Part shown: piece by piece, positions 23,895 through 30,784 of the stretch | Position numbering within the stretch: the stretch's first letter is position 1 | Layout: each line of letters starts with the position of its first letter | Source: a virus | Reading direction: 5' to 3' (one strand) | DNA: 33,674 nt | Virus record (IMG/VR): IMGVR_UViG_3300024513_000051 | Span: 1 to 33,674 of that record | The notes under the pieces: model-generated | The model's database searches: none | What the model saw: the letters and a program-made list of their open reading frames with translations, nothing else | Told to the model about the DNA's origin: nothing | Translations under genes and position numbers: made by a program

Positions 23895-25610
23895 TTAGCA
23901 TCCTCTGCAACCATTATTGATATAGAGACATTGTTGGCAAGGGTCGTTGCTACAATCTGGTATATCAGGACATGTGCCGAATGTTGGGAAGAATGGTGGG
24001 AAGAACGGTGGGAAGAACGGGAAGAATGGTGGGAAGAATGGAGGTGTAGGGGTAGGTGTAGGCGTTGGTGTTGGTGTAGGAACTGGATTAAAAGTTGGGA
24101 AGAATGGTGGGAAGAACGGGAAGAACGGTGGGAAGAACGGGAAGAATGGTGGGAAGAATGGCGGGAAGAATGGAGATGCTATGCAACTTTGAGGAGTTGT
24201 AAACACGCCTCCACTTAAACTTGAACCAGACTGTCCACAAATATTATTTGCAAGTTGAACAGCAGTTGAAGAATTTGATGCAAGAACAGAGTCTCCACCT
24301 CCATCACTACAGCAGAAGTAATACGTTGTTTGTGCAGGTGTAGGTGTTGGCGTAGGTGTTGGCGTAGGTGTTGGCGTAGGTGTTGGAGTTGGAGTTGGGG
24401 TTGGAGTAGGTGTAGGTGTAGGTGTAGGCCATGGTGTTGCAGAACATTCTCCAAAGTTATTTGACCAGTAGTATCCGCAAGCAGAGCATTGTGACTGATT
24501 TAATATTGATGGATCAGAGCAAGGATTAAATGTTGGGAAGAATGGTGGGAAGAATGGAGGAGTTGGTGTTGGGGTAGGTGTTGGAGTAGGTCCACAGTTT
24601 TGTGGTGTTGAGAATACTCCACCAGTTAGTGATGAGCCATACTGTCCACAAATATTGTTTGCAAGTTGAACTGCTGTACTTGAGTTAGAAGCAAGCACTG
24701 ATTCATATGTTCCATCGTTACAGCAGAAATACCATGTTGATGATGTTGGTGTCGGAGTAGGGGTAGGAGTTGGGGTAGGTGTAGGAGTTGGTGTAGGTGT
24801 TGGCGTAGGTCCACAATTTTGTGGTGTTGTAAACACTCCACCAGTTAATGATGAACCATATTGACCGCATATATTATTTGCAAGTTGGACACCCTGACTT
24901 GCGTCATTTGCAAGTACTGATTCATATGTTCCATCATTGCAACAGAAATAGTATGTTGTTTGTGTAGGTGTTGGAGTAGGTGTAGGAGTTGGTGTAGGTG
25001 TAGGGGTTGGAGTAGGAACAGGAGTACAAGGAGATACGCCATTTCCTCCAGAACCACCACAACCGCTTACATTTGTTGCAATACACTCTCCAAATGATAC
25101 GAATACTGCAGATGTACAATCAACCCAATTACCACTACCGACTGGACATTCCTGTCTTGTCTTTGTGTAATTACCTACATAAGTATCTTCTCCGTTACAT
25201 GTTGGCTGAGTAAAGTTATATGTTACACAGTCTCCGCATGAAGGTGTTGGCGTAGGTGTAGGTGTTGGGGTAGGTGTTGGGGTAGGAGTTGGCGTAGGAG
25301 GAGGGAATGTTGGGAAGAATGGGAAAAACGGAGGAAAGAATGGAAAGAATGGTGGTTCGCCAGTATATTCGTAATATTCAAAACCTAAAGTTTCTTCATA
25401 ATCAAGTAGTGAATTATAATCATCTCTACCTTTAGCCTTACCATTATTAGATGCTGTTGCACCTTGTGAGTTTCCTCTTGGTGTTTCAGTTCCTAAATTA
25501 AAACCTGCATTTAAAATTGCTTGTCTGGCATCTGCTTTAGACAGTCCGTCGATATTGGGAACTCTTCCCATACCTTTGGATCCTGCCCATTTGCCTAACC
25601 ATCCAAGCAT
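23895..25610 (-). CDS. PASTA-domain protein with Pro-Thr, Phe-Pro and cysteine-domain repeats
   Basis: A 571-residue mosaic. Residues about 16-60 (GRVPNIDGLSKADARQAILN) are a PASTA domain, a fold that binds peptidoglycan muropeptides in other proteins. Then come alternating blocks: Phe-Pro (FFPPFFP) near 86-103, 350-362, 480-508 and 525-545; long (PT)n runs near 105-123, 197-217, 268-290, 340-351, 395-427 and 510-525; and three copies of a 48-residue Cys domain (YYFCCNDGTYESVLA ... NICGQYGSSLTGGVF ... PQNC) near 219, 292 and 431. Other Cys-rich stretches lie at 124-195, 363-390 and the C terminus. It is probably a surface appendage that touches the cell wall. The Pro-Thr runs look like O-glycosylation linkers. 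There is no signal peptide. Confidence 0.75.
   Translation of the reverse strand: MLGWLGKWAGSKGMGRVPNIDGLSKADARQAILNAGFNLGTETPRGNSQGATASNNGKAKGRDDYNSLLDYEETLGFEYYEYTGEPPFFPFFPPFFPFFPTFPPPTPTPTPTPTPTPTPTPTPSCGDCVTYNFTQPTCNGEDTYVGNYTKTRQECPVGSGNWVDCTSAVFVSFGECIATNVSGCGGSGGNGVSPCTPVPTPTPTPTPTPTPTPTPTQTTYYFCCNDGTYESVLANDASQGVQLANNICGQYGSSLTGGVFTTPQNCGPTPTPTPTPTPTPTPTPTPTPTSSTWYFCCNDGTYESVLASNSSTAVQLANNICGQYGSSLTGGVFSTPQNCGPTPTPTPTPTPPFFPPFFPTFNPCSDPSILNQSQCSACGYYWSNNFGECSATPWPTPTPTPTPTPTPTPTPTPTPTPTPTPTPTPAQTTYYFCCSDGGGDSVLASNSSTAVQLANNICGQSGSSLSGGVFTTPQSCIASPFFPPFFPPFFPFFPPFFPFFPPFFPTFNPVPTPTPTPTPTPTPPFFPPFFPFFPPFFPPFFPTFGTCPDIPDCSNDPCQQCLYINNGCRGC
23979..25354. repeat. Phe-Pro and Pro-Thr coding repeats and three 48-codon repeats
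   Basis: The plus strand carries GGGAAGAAYGGTGGGAAGAA blocks (23979-24042, 24094-24176, 24533-24561, 25308-25354), GGTGTWGGHGTWGG-type blocks encoding (PT)n, and three near-identical Cys-domain units (about 24177-24320, 24594-24737, 24813-24956). Slippage or recombination could change the domain number. Confidence 0.8.
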
Positions 25611-25617
25611 GGAGCAC

Positions 25618-26247
25618 CTACGCTGTCAAATCGCCAATAAGTACCCAGGTATCCGTACCATATTTGATAAGAGTTGCACCAGAATACCTTGCAGCAATTT
25701 TCTTGTTTGAATTTTTACTGTTAATTGTTACACCAACAGCACCAGCAAAAGTTACGTTTCCAGTATTTAATCTTACTACATCTAATCTTTGTCCGATAGC
25801 AAACGGTACAGCAGAATTAAGTGGAACTGTAACAGTTCTATCACTTGTAGAATCAATTAACAATGTTTGTCCTGCATCTGCAAGACCTAAATTATAGTCA
25901 GTGGTTTTTGTACTAAGAGTTGCGGTATCTAACATTCCAACCCATGATGAACCATTATAAATTTGAACTTGGTTTATATCAGTGCCACCATTAGTTTGTT
26001 CAACAAAACAAACTGTACCCTTAACTGGAGCGGTAATTACAGAATCTCTAGCAGTAGGATTAGTAAACCTATTTACTCCACCTTTAGCACGAATAACATC
26101 ATTTACAGTTACTACAGAGCCAAATGTGTGAGCAGCATTCCATGAATATGCAACATTTGTATTAGCGGTACCAGCAACAGCATACCAGGTATCTGATGCT
26201 TGATCATACATGTACGCTACTTTACTTGATGAACTAACTGTTGACAT
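25618..26247 (-). CDS. Tail fibre-associated protein with shared C-terminal beta domain
   Basis: A 209-residue protein. The N-terminal half (KVAYMYDQASDTWYAVAGTA, then VNDVIRAKGGVNRFTNPTAR and VCFVEQTNGGTDINQVQIYN) is a fibre-type region. Residues 108-209 (IGQRLDVVRLNTGNVTFAGA ... TWVLIGDLTA) match the last 100 residues of the 15050-17116 fibre (VGTSLDILQTGAGQVTIAGA ... TWVVMGDLSA). The two may occupy the same kind of tip position or bind a common partner. The start follows the upstream stop by one base. Confidence 0.72.
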   Translation of the reverse strand: MSTVSSSSKVAYMYDQASDTWYAVAGTANTNVAYSWNAAHTFGSVVTVNDVIRAKGGVNRFTNPTARDSVITAPVKGTVCFVEQTNGGTDINQVQIYNGSSWVGMLDTATLSTKTTDYNLGLADAGQTLLIDSTSDRTVTVPLNSAVPFAIGQRLDVVRLNTGNVTFAGAVGVTINSKNSNKKIAARYSGATLIKYGTDTWVLIGDLTA

Positions 26248-26248
26248 T

Positions 26249-26446
26249 TTATAACCCCAATAACCTTAATTCGTCTTCTGTAATTCCAAGTTTTTCTAAA
26301 ACTTGCTGTCTAGCACTAGCCTTTGCTTCAATGCTGGCTTGCTTTTCATTCCATGCTGCCTCGTCAATTTTTTGCTGAGCCTTTTCTTCAGCATTTAGTG
26401 TACGCTCTGTAATTTCTCCAGTTTCAACATTATGAATTGTTTTCAT
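26249..26446 (-). CDS. Small helical phage protein, 65 residues
   Basis: Starts MKTIHNVETGEITERTLNAE and is strongly helical and charged, ending in LEKLGITEDELRLLGL. Proteins of this layout are common beside tail fibre genes in marine and freshwater phages and may help fibre assembly; the function is not established to my knowledge. The start overlaps the upstream stop (TAATG). Confidence 0.6.
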   Translation of the reverse strand: MKTIHNVETGEITERTLNAEEKAQQKIDEAAWNEKQASIEAKASARQQVLEKLGITEDELRLLGL

Positions 26447-27795
26447 TATGACACCCCATACAATCTAATTGATGTATTTGCTGAATTACTGATAGTTGAC
26501 GTACCAGTAAACCTTACTATATTTAAAGAAGATATTGGTGTCGTGCTATTAAAATTGCCGACAACAGTATAAAAATTTGTTCTACCATTATTATTGCTAT
26601 AATGAGCAAAATTTGCAACATACAGTTTTGTTCTTGTTGTGCTTGCATAATCATAAATCGTAATTGTACCTCTTGCACTTTGATATGGATTACCAGATGT
26701 TGTTTGATTACCAAAAATAGCATCATTAACTACTGTATCTAAAGATGAATAAGAGGTAGGTGCAGATGCTGGTGACTCTTGATATTGAGTATAGTTTTCA
26801 TAAACAGCACTTGTATTGTTATTAAATCTTAATCCAAAGTTTGTGCTAAGCGCAGAAATATTTAAACCAGCAAATGTTAAAACTAAGTTTTTATATGTAT
26901 TAGGAATTGATGAAAAATCATAACCAGTAGATGCACTTAGTTGAACGTCTGTAATTAGTGTTGTGCCACCACCAGATACTGTGCTCCAACTTGGAGTTGA
27001 TCCATCATTTGTTAAATATTTTCCAGAATTACCAGACATTGGTGGAACAACATATGCTGTAGAGTCTGTAGCAACTAAAGTTTTAGATGTAGGAATTGTT
27101 GTAGAGTTAATTGTTAAACCATTAACATTTGTAACCGTTGCTCCAGATGCAATTGCTGTTGATCCTAATGTTGGTTGAGAATATACTACAGGCGCTTGCC
27201 ATTTAACTCCAAGTGTTTGAGTGTCATCGGCAGTGAGGACTGTTCCATTTGCACCAACAGTTAAATTATCTAAACCTTCTGAACCAGTGCCAATTAAAAT
27301 GTCGCCTTTTGCTTGAATAATATTCTTAAGGTCATTTATTCTTACCCATGGGTCCCCTGGCAAAAGTGTTGAATCATAAACATATGTATCTAATGCTGCA
27401 GAGTCTTTATCTACCCACAAAACTCCGTCTACTATATCTGTTGTTGGTGCTTCGTTTGAGTAAAAAGCGGAGGCATATAAAGATTCAACCGCTCCACCAT
27501 TAGAATCTGAAGCCATGGCAATATAACCATCTGTTGGAGATGCAATTGCTGCAATTTGGGCTAAAGTTAAATAATCAGATCCAATTCCAAGATCTTCTTG
27601 TGCCTGAATTCTATTCTTCAAACCCTGTAGATGATATGCTAAAGATGGGTTTGGAAGTTGGGTGGGATCTGTGCTTGTAGTGTCATAATCATAAGATCCA
27701 TATAAAAAGGCTTTTAGGGCTGCCTGAATGTCAGCAGCGTCATCATATCCTGGCTGCTTGGTATTATATAAACCACCAATGTTTTCTGTTGCCAC
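26446..27795 (-). CDS. Tail fibre protein, 449 residues
   Basis: The N terminus (ENIGGLYNTKQPGYDDAADI) is followed by fibre motifs: LQGLKNRIQAQEDLGIG, VLWVDKDSAALDTYVYDSTL (about 120-140) and KGDILIGTGSEGLDNLTVGA (155-175), then a Ser/Thr-rich beta region. The C-terminal 165 residues (TYKNLVLTFAGLNISALSTN onward) look like a receptor-binding jelly roll. The start is GTG with GGGG upstream, and TGG-TATAAT lies 16 bases before it. Confidence 0.78.
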   Translation of the reverse strand: MATENIGGLYNTKQPGYDDAADIQAALKAFLYGSYDYDTTSTDPTQLPNPSLAYHLQGLKNRIQAQEDLGIGSDYLTLAQIAAIASPTDGYIAMASDSNGGAVESLYASAFYSNEAPTTDIVDGVLWVDKDSAALDTYVYDSTLLPGDPWVRINDLKNIIQAKGDILIGTGSEGLDNLTVGANGTVLTADDTQTLGVKWQAPVVYSQPTLGSTAIASGATVTNVNGLTINSTTIPTSKTLVATDSTAYVVPPMSGNSGKYLTNDGSTPSWSTVSGGGTTLITDVQLSASTGYDFSSIPNTYKNLVLTFAGLNISALSTNFGLRFNNNTSAVYENYTQYQESPASAPTSYSSLDTVVNDAIFGNQTTSGNPYQSARGTITIYDYASTTRTKLYVANFAHYSNNNGRTNFYTVVGNFNSTTPISSLNIVRFTGTSTISNSANTSIRLYGVS

Positions 27796-27811
27796 CTATA
27801 TCACCCCGTCG

Positions 27812-27820
27812 ATTATACCA
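27812..27820 (-). promoter_or_regulatory. Extended -10 promoter before the 27795 fibre gene
   Basis: The minus strand reads TGG-TATAAT; its TAA is also the stop codon of the upstream gene. The predicted leader is about nine bases. Confidence 0.45.
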
Positions 27821-28385
27821 CCGAAATATGAAGGTTAGCCGTCCTAGATCCAGAGATATCGATCCAATTGGTGCCGTCAAATTCCTTGGCATAAAATGTT
27901 ATTTTTAAGTTTTCAATACCACTAAGCGTTACCACCTCTGTCTTAATAGAAGCAACTATAGGATATCCTGCAGATGTTCCAAATGTCGCCTGAACACTAA
28001 AGTTAGATGCATCAGTATTACCAACATATGCTGGATCAACAATCGTTGCTATTGGAATATGACAGTAATTAGCGGTAGCAAAATTAATATTTTGATTAGT
28101 GACATATGTATTAGGAATTAGTTTTGTAAGTGTTTGCCACTGTACTGTTCCTAAAACCTCTACATATTGGTAGATCATTAAATATTCATCGTCTGTTGTA
28201 AGTAAATTAATATAAAGATCAAAAACGTTTGGTGTTTGTCCGATATCAACTAAATCTGGTTTTCCATTTCCTACAAACACAAGACTTCCACGATCACCTT
28301 GTGGTCCAAAATCTACTTCAAGGTTAATGGATTCTGGTCCACCTAATACAACAAGACTTTCGTCAGAATATACAACATCTACCAT
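27813..28385 (-). CDS. Baseplate/fibre-associated protein, 190 residues
   Basis: Starts MVDVVYSDESLVVLGGPESI. A short collagen-like snippet (FGPQGDRGS, 26-34) precedes a beta-rich domain with YINLLTTDDEYLMIYQYVEV and NLKITFYAKEFDGTNWIDIS. Such GPQGxRG snippets are common hinge points in phage structural proteins. The start overlaps the stop of the RGDT-type protein upstream (TAATG). It is probably part of a baseplate-to-fibre connector. Confidence 0.65.
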   Translation of the reverse strand: MVDVVYSDESLVVLGGPESINLEVDFGPQGDRGSLVFVGNGKPDLVDIGQTPNVFDLYINLLTTDDEYLMIYQYVEVLGTVQWQTLTKLIPNTYVTNQNINFATANYCHIPIATIVDPAYVGNTDASNFSVQATFGTSAGYPIVASIKTEVVTLSGIENLKITFYAKEFDGTNWIDISGSRTANLHISVV

Positions 28386-28816
28386 TATGGAGTAACCTGT
28401 CCTGTAACAGTTATTGTTCCTGTAAGTAAGGTGTGGATAACTGGATATACAAAAGGATTTCCTCCAGACTGATCGTTGGCCTCAGCAGTTACTTGAACGT
28501 CATAAACATATGTAGTACCAGCAGTTAAATACTGTGCATCTTCTGGTCTGATTGCACATCCAACATATGTTTTATTTGTATCTATCCAGGCAGCACACTT
28601 GTGCCAGGTAGTAGAACCTCTTGATTCAGCAAAAACAAACATTACATTGTCATATTCAATATTTGGTGTACTTGGATTGTTGTCGTGGTCATAAGATCCA
28701 CCACCAGTATAAGGGGATAGATCAAAAACACTACCATCTGCTGTTTTTGGATAAATGCGAAATTCTAAGGTGTCGCCCTTATAGTAGTTAATATTATATG
28801 TACCTGGAAATGCCAT
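28385..28816 (-). CDS. Baseplate upper protein-like (KGDT variant), copy 2
   Basis: A 143-residue protein starting MAFPGTYNINYYKGDTLEFR, with the same opening pattern as the RGDT proteins at 20177-20581 and 30389-30769. It has an inserted loop (GGGSYDHDNNPSTPN, about 38-52) and two cysteines. Its ending (LLTGTITVTGQVTP) matches the GTI/INV ending of the third copy. GGAGG lies five bases before the ATG. Confidence 0.65.
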   Translation of the reverse strand: MAFPGTYNINYYKGDTLEFRIYPKTADGSVFDLSPYTGGGSYDHDNNPSTPNIEYDNVMFVFAESRGSTTWHKCAAWIDTNKTYVGCAIRPEDAQYLTAGTTYVYDVQVTAEANDQSGGNPFVYPVIHTLLTGTITVTGQVTP

Positions 28817-28831
28817 AGTTCCTCCGTGTAA

Positions 28832-28840
28832 ATTATATCA
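28832..28840 (-). promoter_or_regulatory. Extended -10 promoter before the 28816 gene
   Basis: The minus strand reads TGA-TATAAT overlapping the upstream stop codon, 15 bases before the ATG. The predicted leader is about eight bases and contains only GAGGAACT. Confidence 0.45.
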
Positions 28841-29552
28841 CAGACACGTATATAGAATTCATGATTACGTCGCAGTCGTAGTCTGTTCTAATCTGAGGAA
28901 TACCCCCAGAAGCCCAAATACTCTCATTCTCTATAAACAAGTTCTGTGTAACGCTAATATTGTATGTATATTGATATTTTAATGATGCTACGAAGTGTGA
29001 GATATCGGTCTCATTCTTTGGGAAAAATGTCCTAATCCATACTTCTGTGTTTGTATTATAAGTTGTTAATTCAAAGTTATATGTAACAAGTATTTGAGAT
29101 CCAATATTTATACCGTGAAAATTGAGCATTCTTTGGTTTTCATTCCATAGGCTTGTAGCATTGGCTGGAAGATATTTTTCATTTTTGGGTTTTGCGTCTA
29201 CCCAAACATTAACCCACCCATCATCTCCTTTTTCAATGCCAAGCCTGATGCTTTTCTTATCTTTGTTAAAATATGCTGCCCAACCTGCCTGCTGGCCAGA
29301 AGAGGACAGAGAACTGAGACCATCTTTACCAGGTGCACCTCTTTCGCCCCTAGGGCCTGCTGCTCCGTCTTTTCCTGCTGGTCCTGATGGTCCTGCAACC
29401 CCTGGATCTCCTTGAGGCCCTGGTGGTCCCTGTGGGCCTGGAATTGGTACATAACTTATATTATCTTCAGAAACTGTTTGCTGAGACTGAACAACCTGTG
29501 CAGCATAGTTTTTCTTTTTACCAGGGAAGTCCATTGATTTAGAGACAGTCAT
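28833..29552 (-). CDS. Collagen-like virion protein
   Basis: A 239-residue protein. Residues 39-78 are 13 unbroken Gly-X-Y triplets (GPQGPPGPQGDPGVAGPS and on to GERGAPGKDG), enough for a short triple helix and so a trimer. Prolines stand in the Y position at GPP, GDP and GAP, the sites animal and viral prolyl 4-hydroxylases prefer. The C-terminal 150 residues form a beta-rich globular domain (RLGIEKGDDGWVNVWVDAKP, LVTYNFELTTYNTNTEVWIR). It is probably a fibre or baseplate spike. There is no ribosome site; TGG-GATAAT ends six bases before the ATG. Confidence 0.8.
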   Translation of the reverse strand: MTVSKSMDFPGKKKNYAAQVVQSQQTVSEDNISYVPIPGPQGPPGPQGDPGVAGPSGPAGKDGAAGPRGERGAPGKDGLSSLSSSGQQAGWAAYFNKDKKSIRLGIEKGDDGWVNVWVDAKPKNEKYLPANATSLWNENQRMLNFHGINIGSQILVTYNFELTTYNTNTEVWIRTFFPKNETDISHFVASLKYQYTYNISVTQNLFIENESIWASGGIPQIRTDYDCDVIMNSIYVSVI

Positions 29553-29558
29553 GGACTC

Positions 29559-29567
29559 ATTATCCCA
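29559..29567 (-). promoter_or_regulatory. Extended -10 promoter, leaderless start of the collagen-like gene
   Basis: The minus strand reads TGG-GATAAT, six bases, ATG, in a 20-base gap after the upstream stop. Confidence 0.5.
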
Positions 29568-29572
29568 TAATT

Positions 29573-30016
29573 TTATTCACAAATATAAGAGAATGACATG
29601 TGAAACTTATCATCAGTTGTAGCATTAATTGGTGTATTAAAATCCATTGGCTCATCTTCTCCAGATCCTGCATGTTGCCATAATGTCATTACTGAACTTG
29701 AAGGAGTTAGATGTCCTTTTAAACTATAATGTTTTAATGTAGGTAAAGTATCATGTGCTGATCCACCGTAAACATCTGTATGGTATTTTGAAGGGAATGG
29801 TATTGTTAACGAATACTGACCATTTCCAAAATTAGTAACAGTTGTATATAAAACATCTATTTGAACAGTTACTAAATTACCAATTTTAATATATGAACCA
29901 GTTGTTGGTGTTCCAGTAAAAGTTAATCCAGTTCCAGACCATGCTGGGCTGTAAGATTTTATTTCTGTAGTAAGTCCTCCAACATCACCGAAGGCTGGAT
30001 GTGTAAAACGTGCCAC
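29573..30016 (-). CDS. Tail fibre-like protein, 147 residues
   Basis: Starts MARFTHPAFGDVGGLTTEIK. The middle (GSYIKIGNLVTVQIDVLYTT, then NGQYSLTIPFPSKYHTDVYG) is a pattern common in phage fibre and appendage proteins, where short beta strands build a trimeric tip. The start is GTG overlapping the upstream stop (TAGTG). Confidence 0.65.
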   Translation of the reverse strand: MARFTHPAFGDVGGLTTEIKSYSPAWSGTGLTFTGTPTTGSYIKIGNLVTVQIDVLYTTVTNFGNGQYSLTIPFPSKYHTDVYGGSAHDTLPTLKHYSLKGHLTPSSSVMTLWQHAGSGEDEPMDFNTPINATTDDKFHMSFSYICE

Positions 30017-30297
30017 TATGAACCAGTTTCCAATCTTGCTTTAAGAACAGCAAGTGACATTGAATTTACTGAAGATACTGCATATATAGCATCATTTCCA
30101 TTTAGTTCAATTGAGATAGAATGGTTTGGCATAATTCTAAAACCGTAGTTTGTTGAAGAAATTGTATTATCTCCACCAATGTAGATATACCCAGAATCAT
30201 TAACGTTTTGTAGTGTAATATCAATACCAGAATGCTTTCCATTTGGAGTTAGCCTTGTTGGTGTGACATTCGAAAGTGTTACTAGCGCTTGTTCCAT
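30016..30297 (-). CDS. Small virion-like protein, 93 residues
   Basis: Starts MEQALVTLSNVTPTRLTPNG. The layout (SGIDITLQNVNDSGYIYIGG, then GFRIMPNHSISIELNGNDAI) is a single beta-sandwich seen in small phage structural proteins of unknown role. AGGAG six bases before the ATG overlaps the stop codon of the 27-residue gene upstream. Confidence 0.65.
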   Translation of the reverse strand: MEQALVTLSNVTPTRLTPNGKHSGIDITLQNVNDSGYIYIGGDNTISSTNYGFRIMPNHSISIELNGNDAIYAVSSVNSMSLAVLKARLETGS

Positions 30298-30305
30298 TTT
30301 TTCTC

Positions 30306-30389
30306 CTATTTGACCTTATAGGTCTTTCCATTAATTTTAATGACAGGAGGTAGATTAGGGATTTTATGTGTTACTTTAACTACCGCCAT
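30306..30389 (-). CDS. Small gene encoding a 27-residue peptide
   Basis: The frame encodes MAVVKVTHKIPNLPPVIK followed by INGKTYKVK. It starts with a TAATG overlap on the upstream gene, with GGAG nearby, and ends exactly where the ribosome site of the next gene begins, filling an otherwise empty gap. The peptide is basic with one Pro-Pro. The tight fit to both neighbours is the argument for its being real; the function is unknown. Confidence 0.55.
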   Translation of the reverse strand: MAVVKVTHKIPNLPPVIKINGKTYKVK

Positions 30390-30769
30390 TATAGTACTCC
30401 TGAAATATCGCCAAGAACATTGATAGTTCCAATAACTGGTGTCCATACTGTTCCATCGTCGATTGTCACTTGTAGATCAAACATTAGTTCTGTTACCACA
30501 GAAGAATAACCTGTTCCCCAGTATTCGGTAATGTCTGGTGTTGCCTTAATATCAACATATCCATCGCCTACAGTTACTGTAAGTTCGTCAAGAACGTCGC
30601 CAGTTATATCATAGGTTGTGGAGATAAAATCCCATCCAGATATATCATAAGTTGTCTCTTCATCATTCTCAAAAAACTCAACACGCATAGTTGCAGTATC
30701 GCCTCGAACAACCTGCCACTTTAATCGAATTGGATCTGCTCCAAATATTTCTGGTCCACAAAGAGTCAT
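30389..30769 (-). CDS. Baseplate upper protein-like (RGDT family), copy 3
   Basis: A 126-residue protein with LKWQVVRGDTATMRVEFFEN (17-36) and ISGWDFISTTYDI, very like VNWTVVRGDTASFKVYVTDD at 20177-20581, and a VWTPVIGTINVLGDIS ending like that copy's VWTVAQGSMVVIEDV. It is probably a baseplate or fibre-anchoring immunoglobulin-like fold. There is no ribosome site; it is read from a TGA-TATAAT box six bases before the ATG. Confidence 0.65.
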   Translation of the reverse strand: MTLCGPEIFGADPIRLKWQVVRGDTATMRVEFFENDEETTYDISGWDFISTTYDITGDVLDELTVTVGDGYVDIKATPDITEYWGTGYSSVVTELMFDLQVTIDDGTVWTPVIGTINVLGDISGVL

Positions 30770-30775
30770 GATGCG

Positions 30776-30784
30776 ATTATATCA
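30776..30784 (-). promoter_or_regulatory. Extended -10 promoter, leaderless start at 30769
   Basis: The minus strand reads TGA-TATAAT, six bases, ATG. The TGA is also the stop codon of the upstream oxygenase gene. Confidence 0.6.

Noticed and set aside
23979-25354. CRISPR-like array of short repeats
   Set aside because: The repeats are codon-phased, vary in length and translate to (PT)n, Phe-Pro and Cys-domain units in one long reading frame. There are no unique spacers and no cas genes.
26249-26446. Tail assembly chaperone with programmed frameshift
   Set aside because: The small helical gene overlaps its neighbour by one base only. No slippery heptamer or extended second frame is present.
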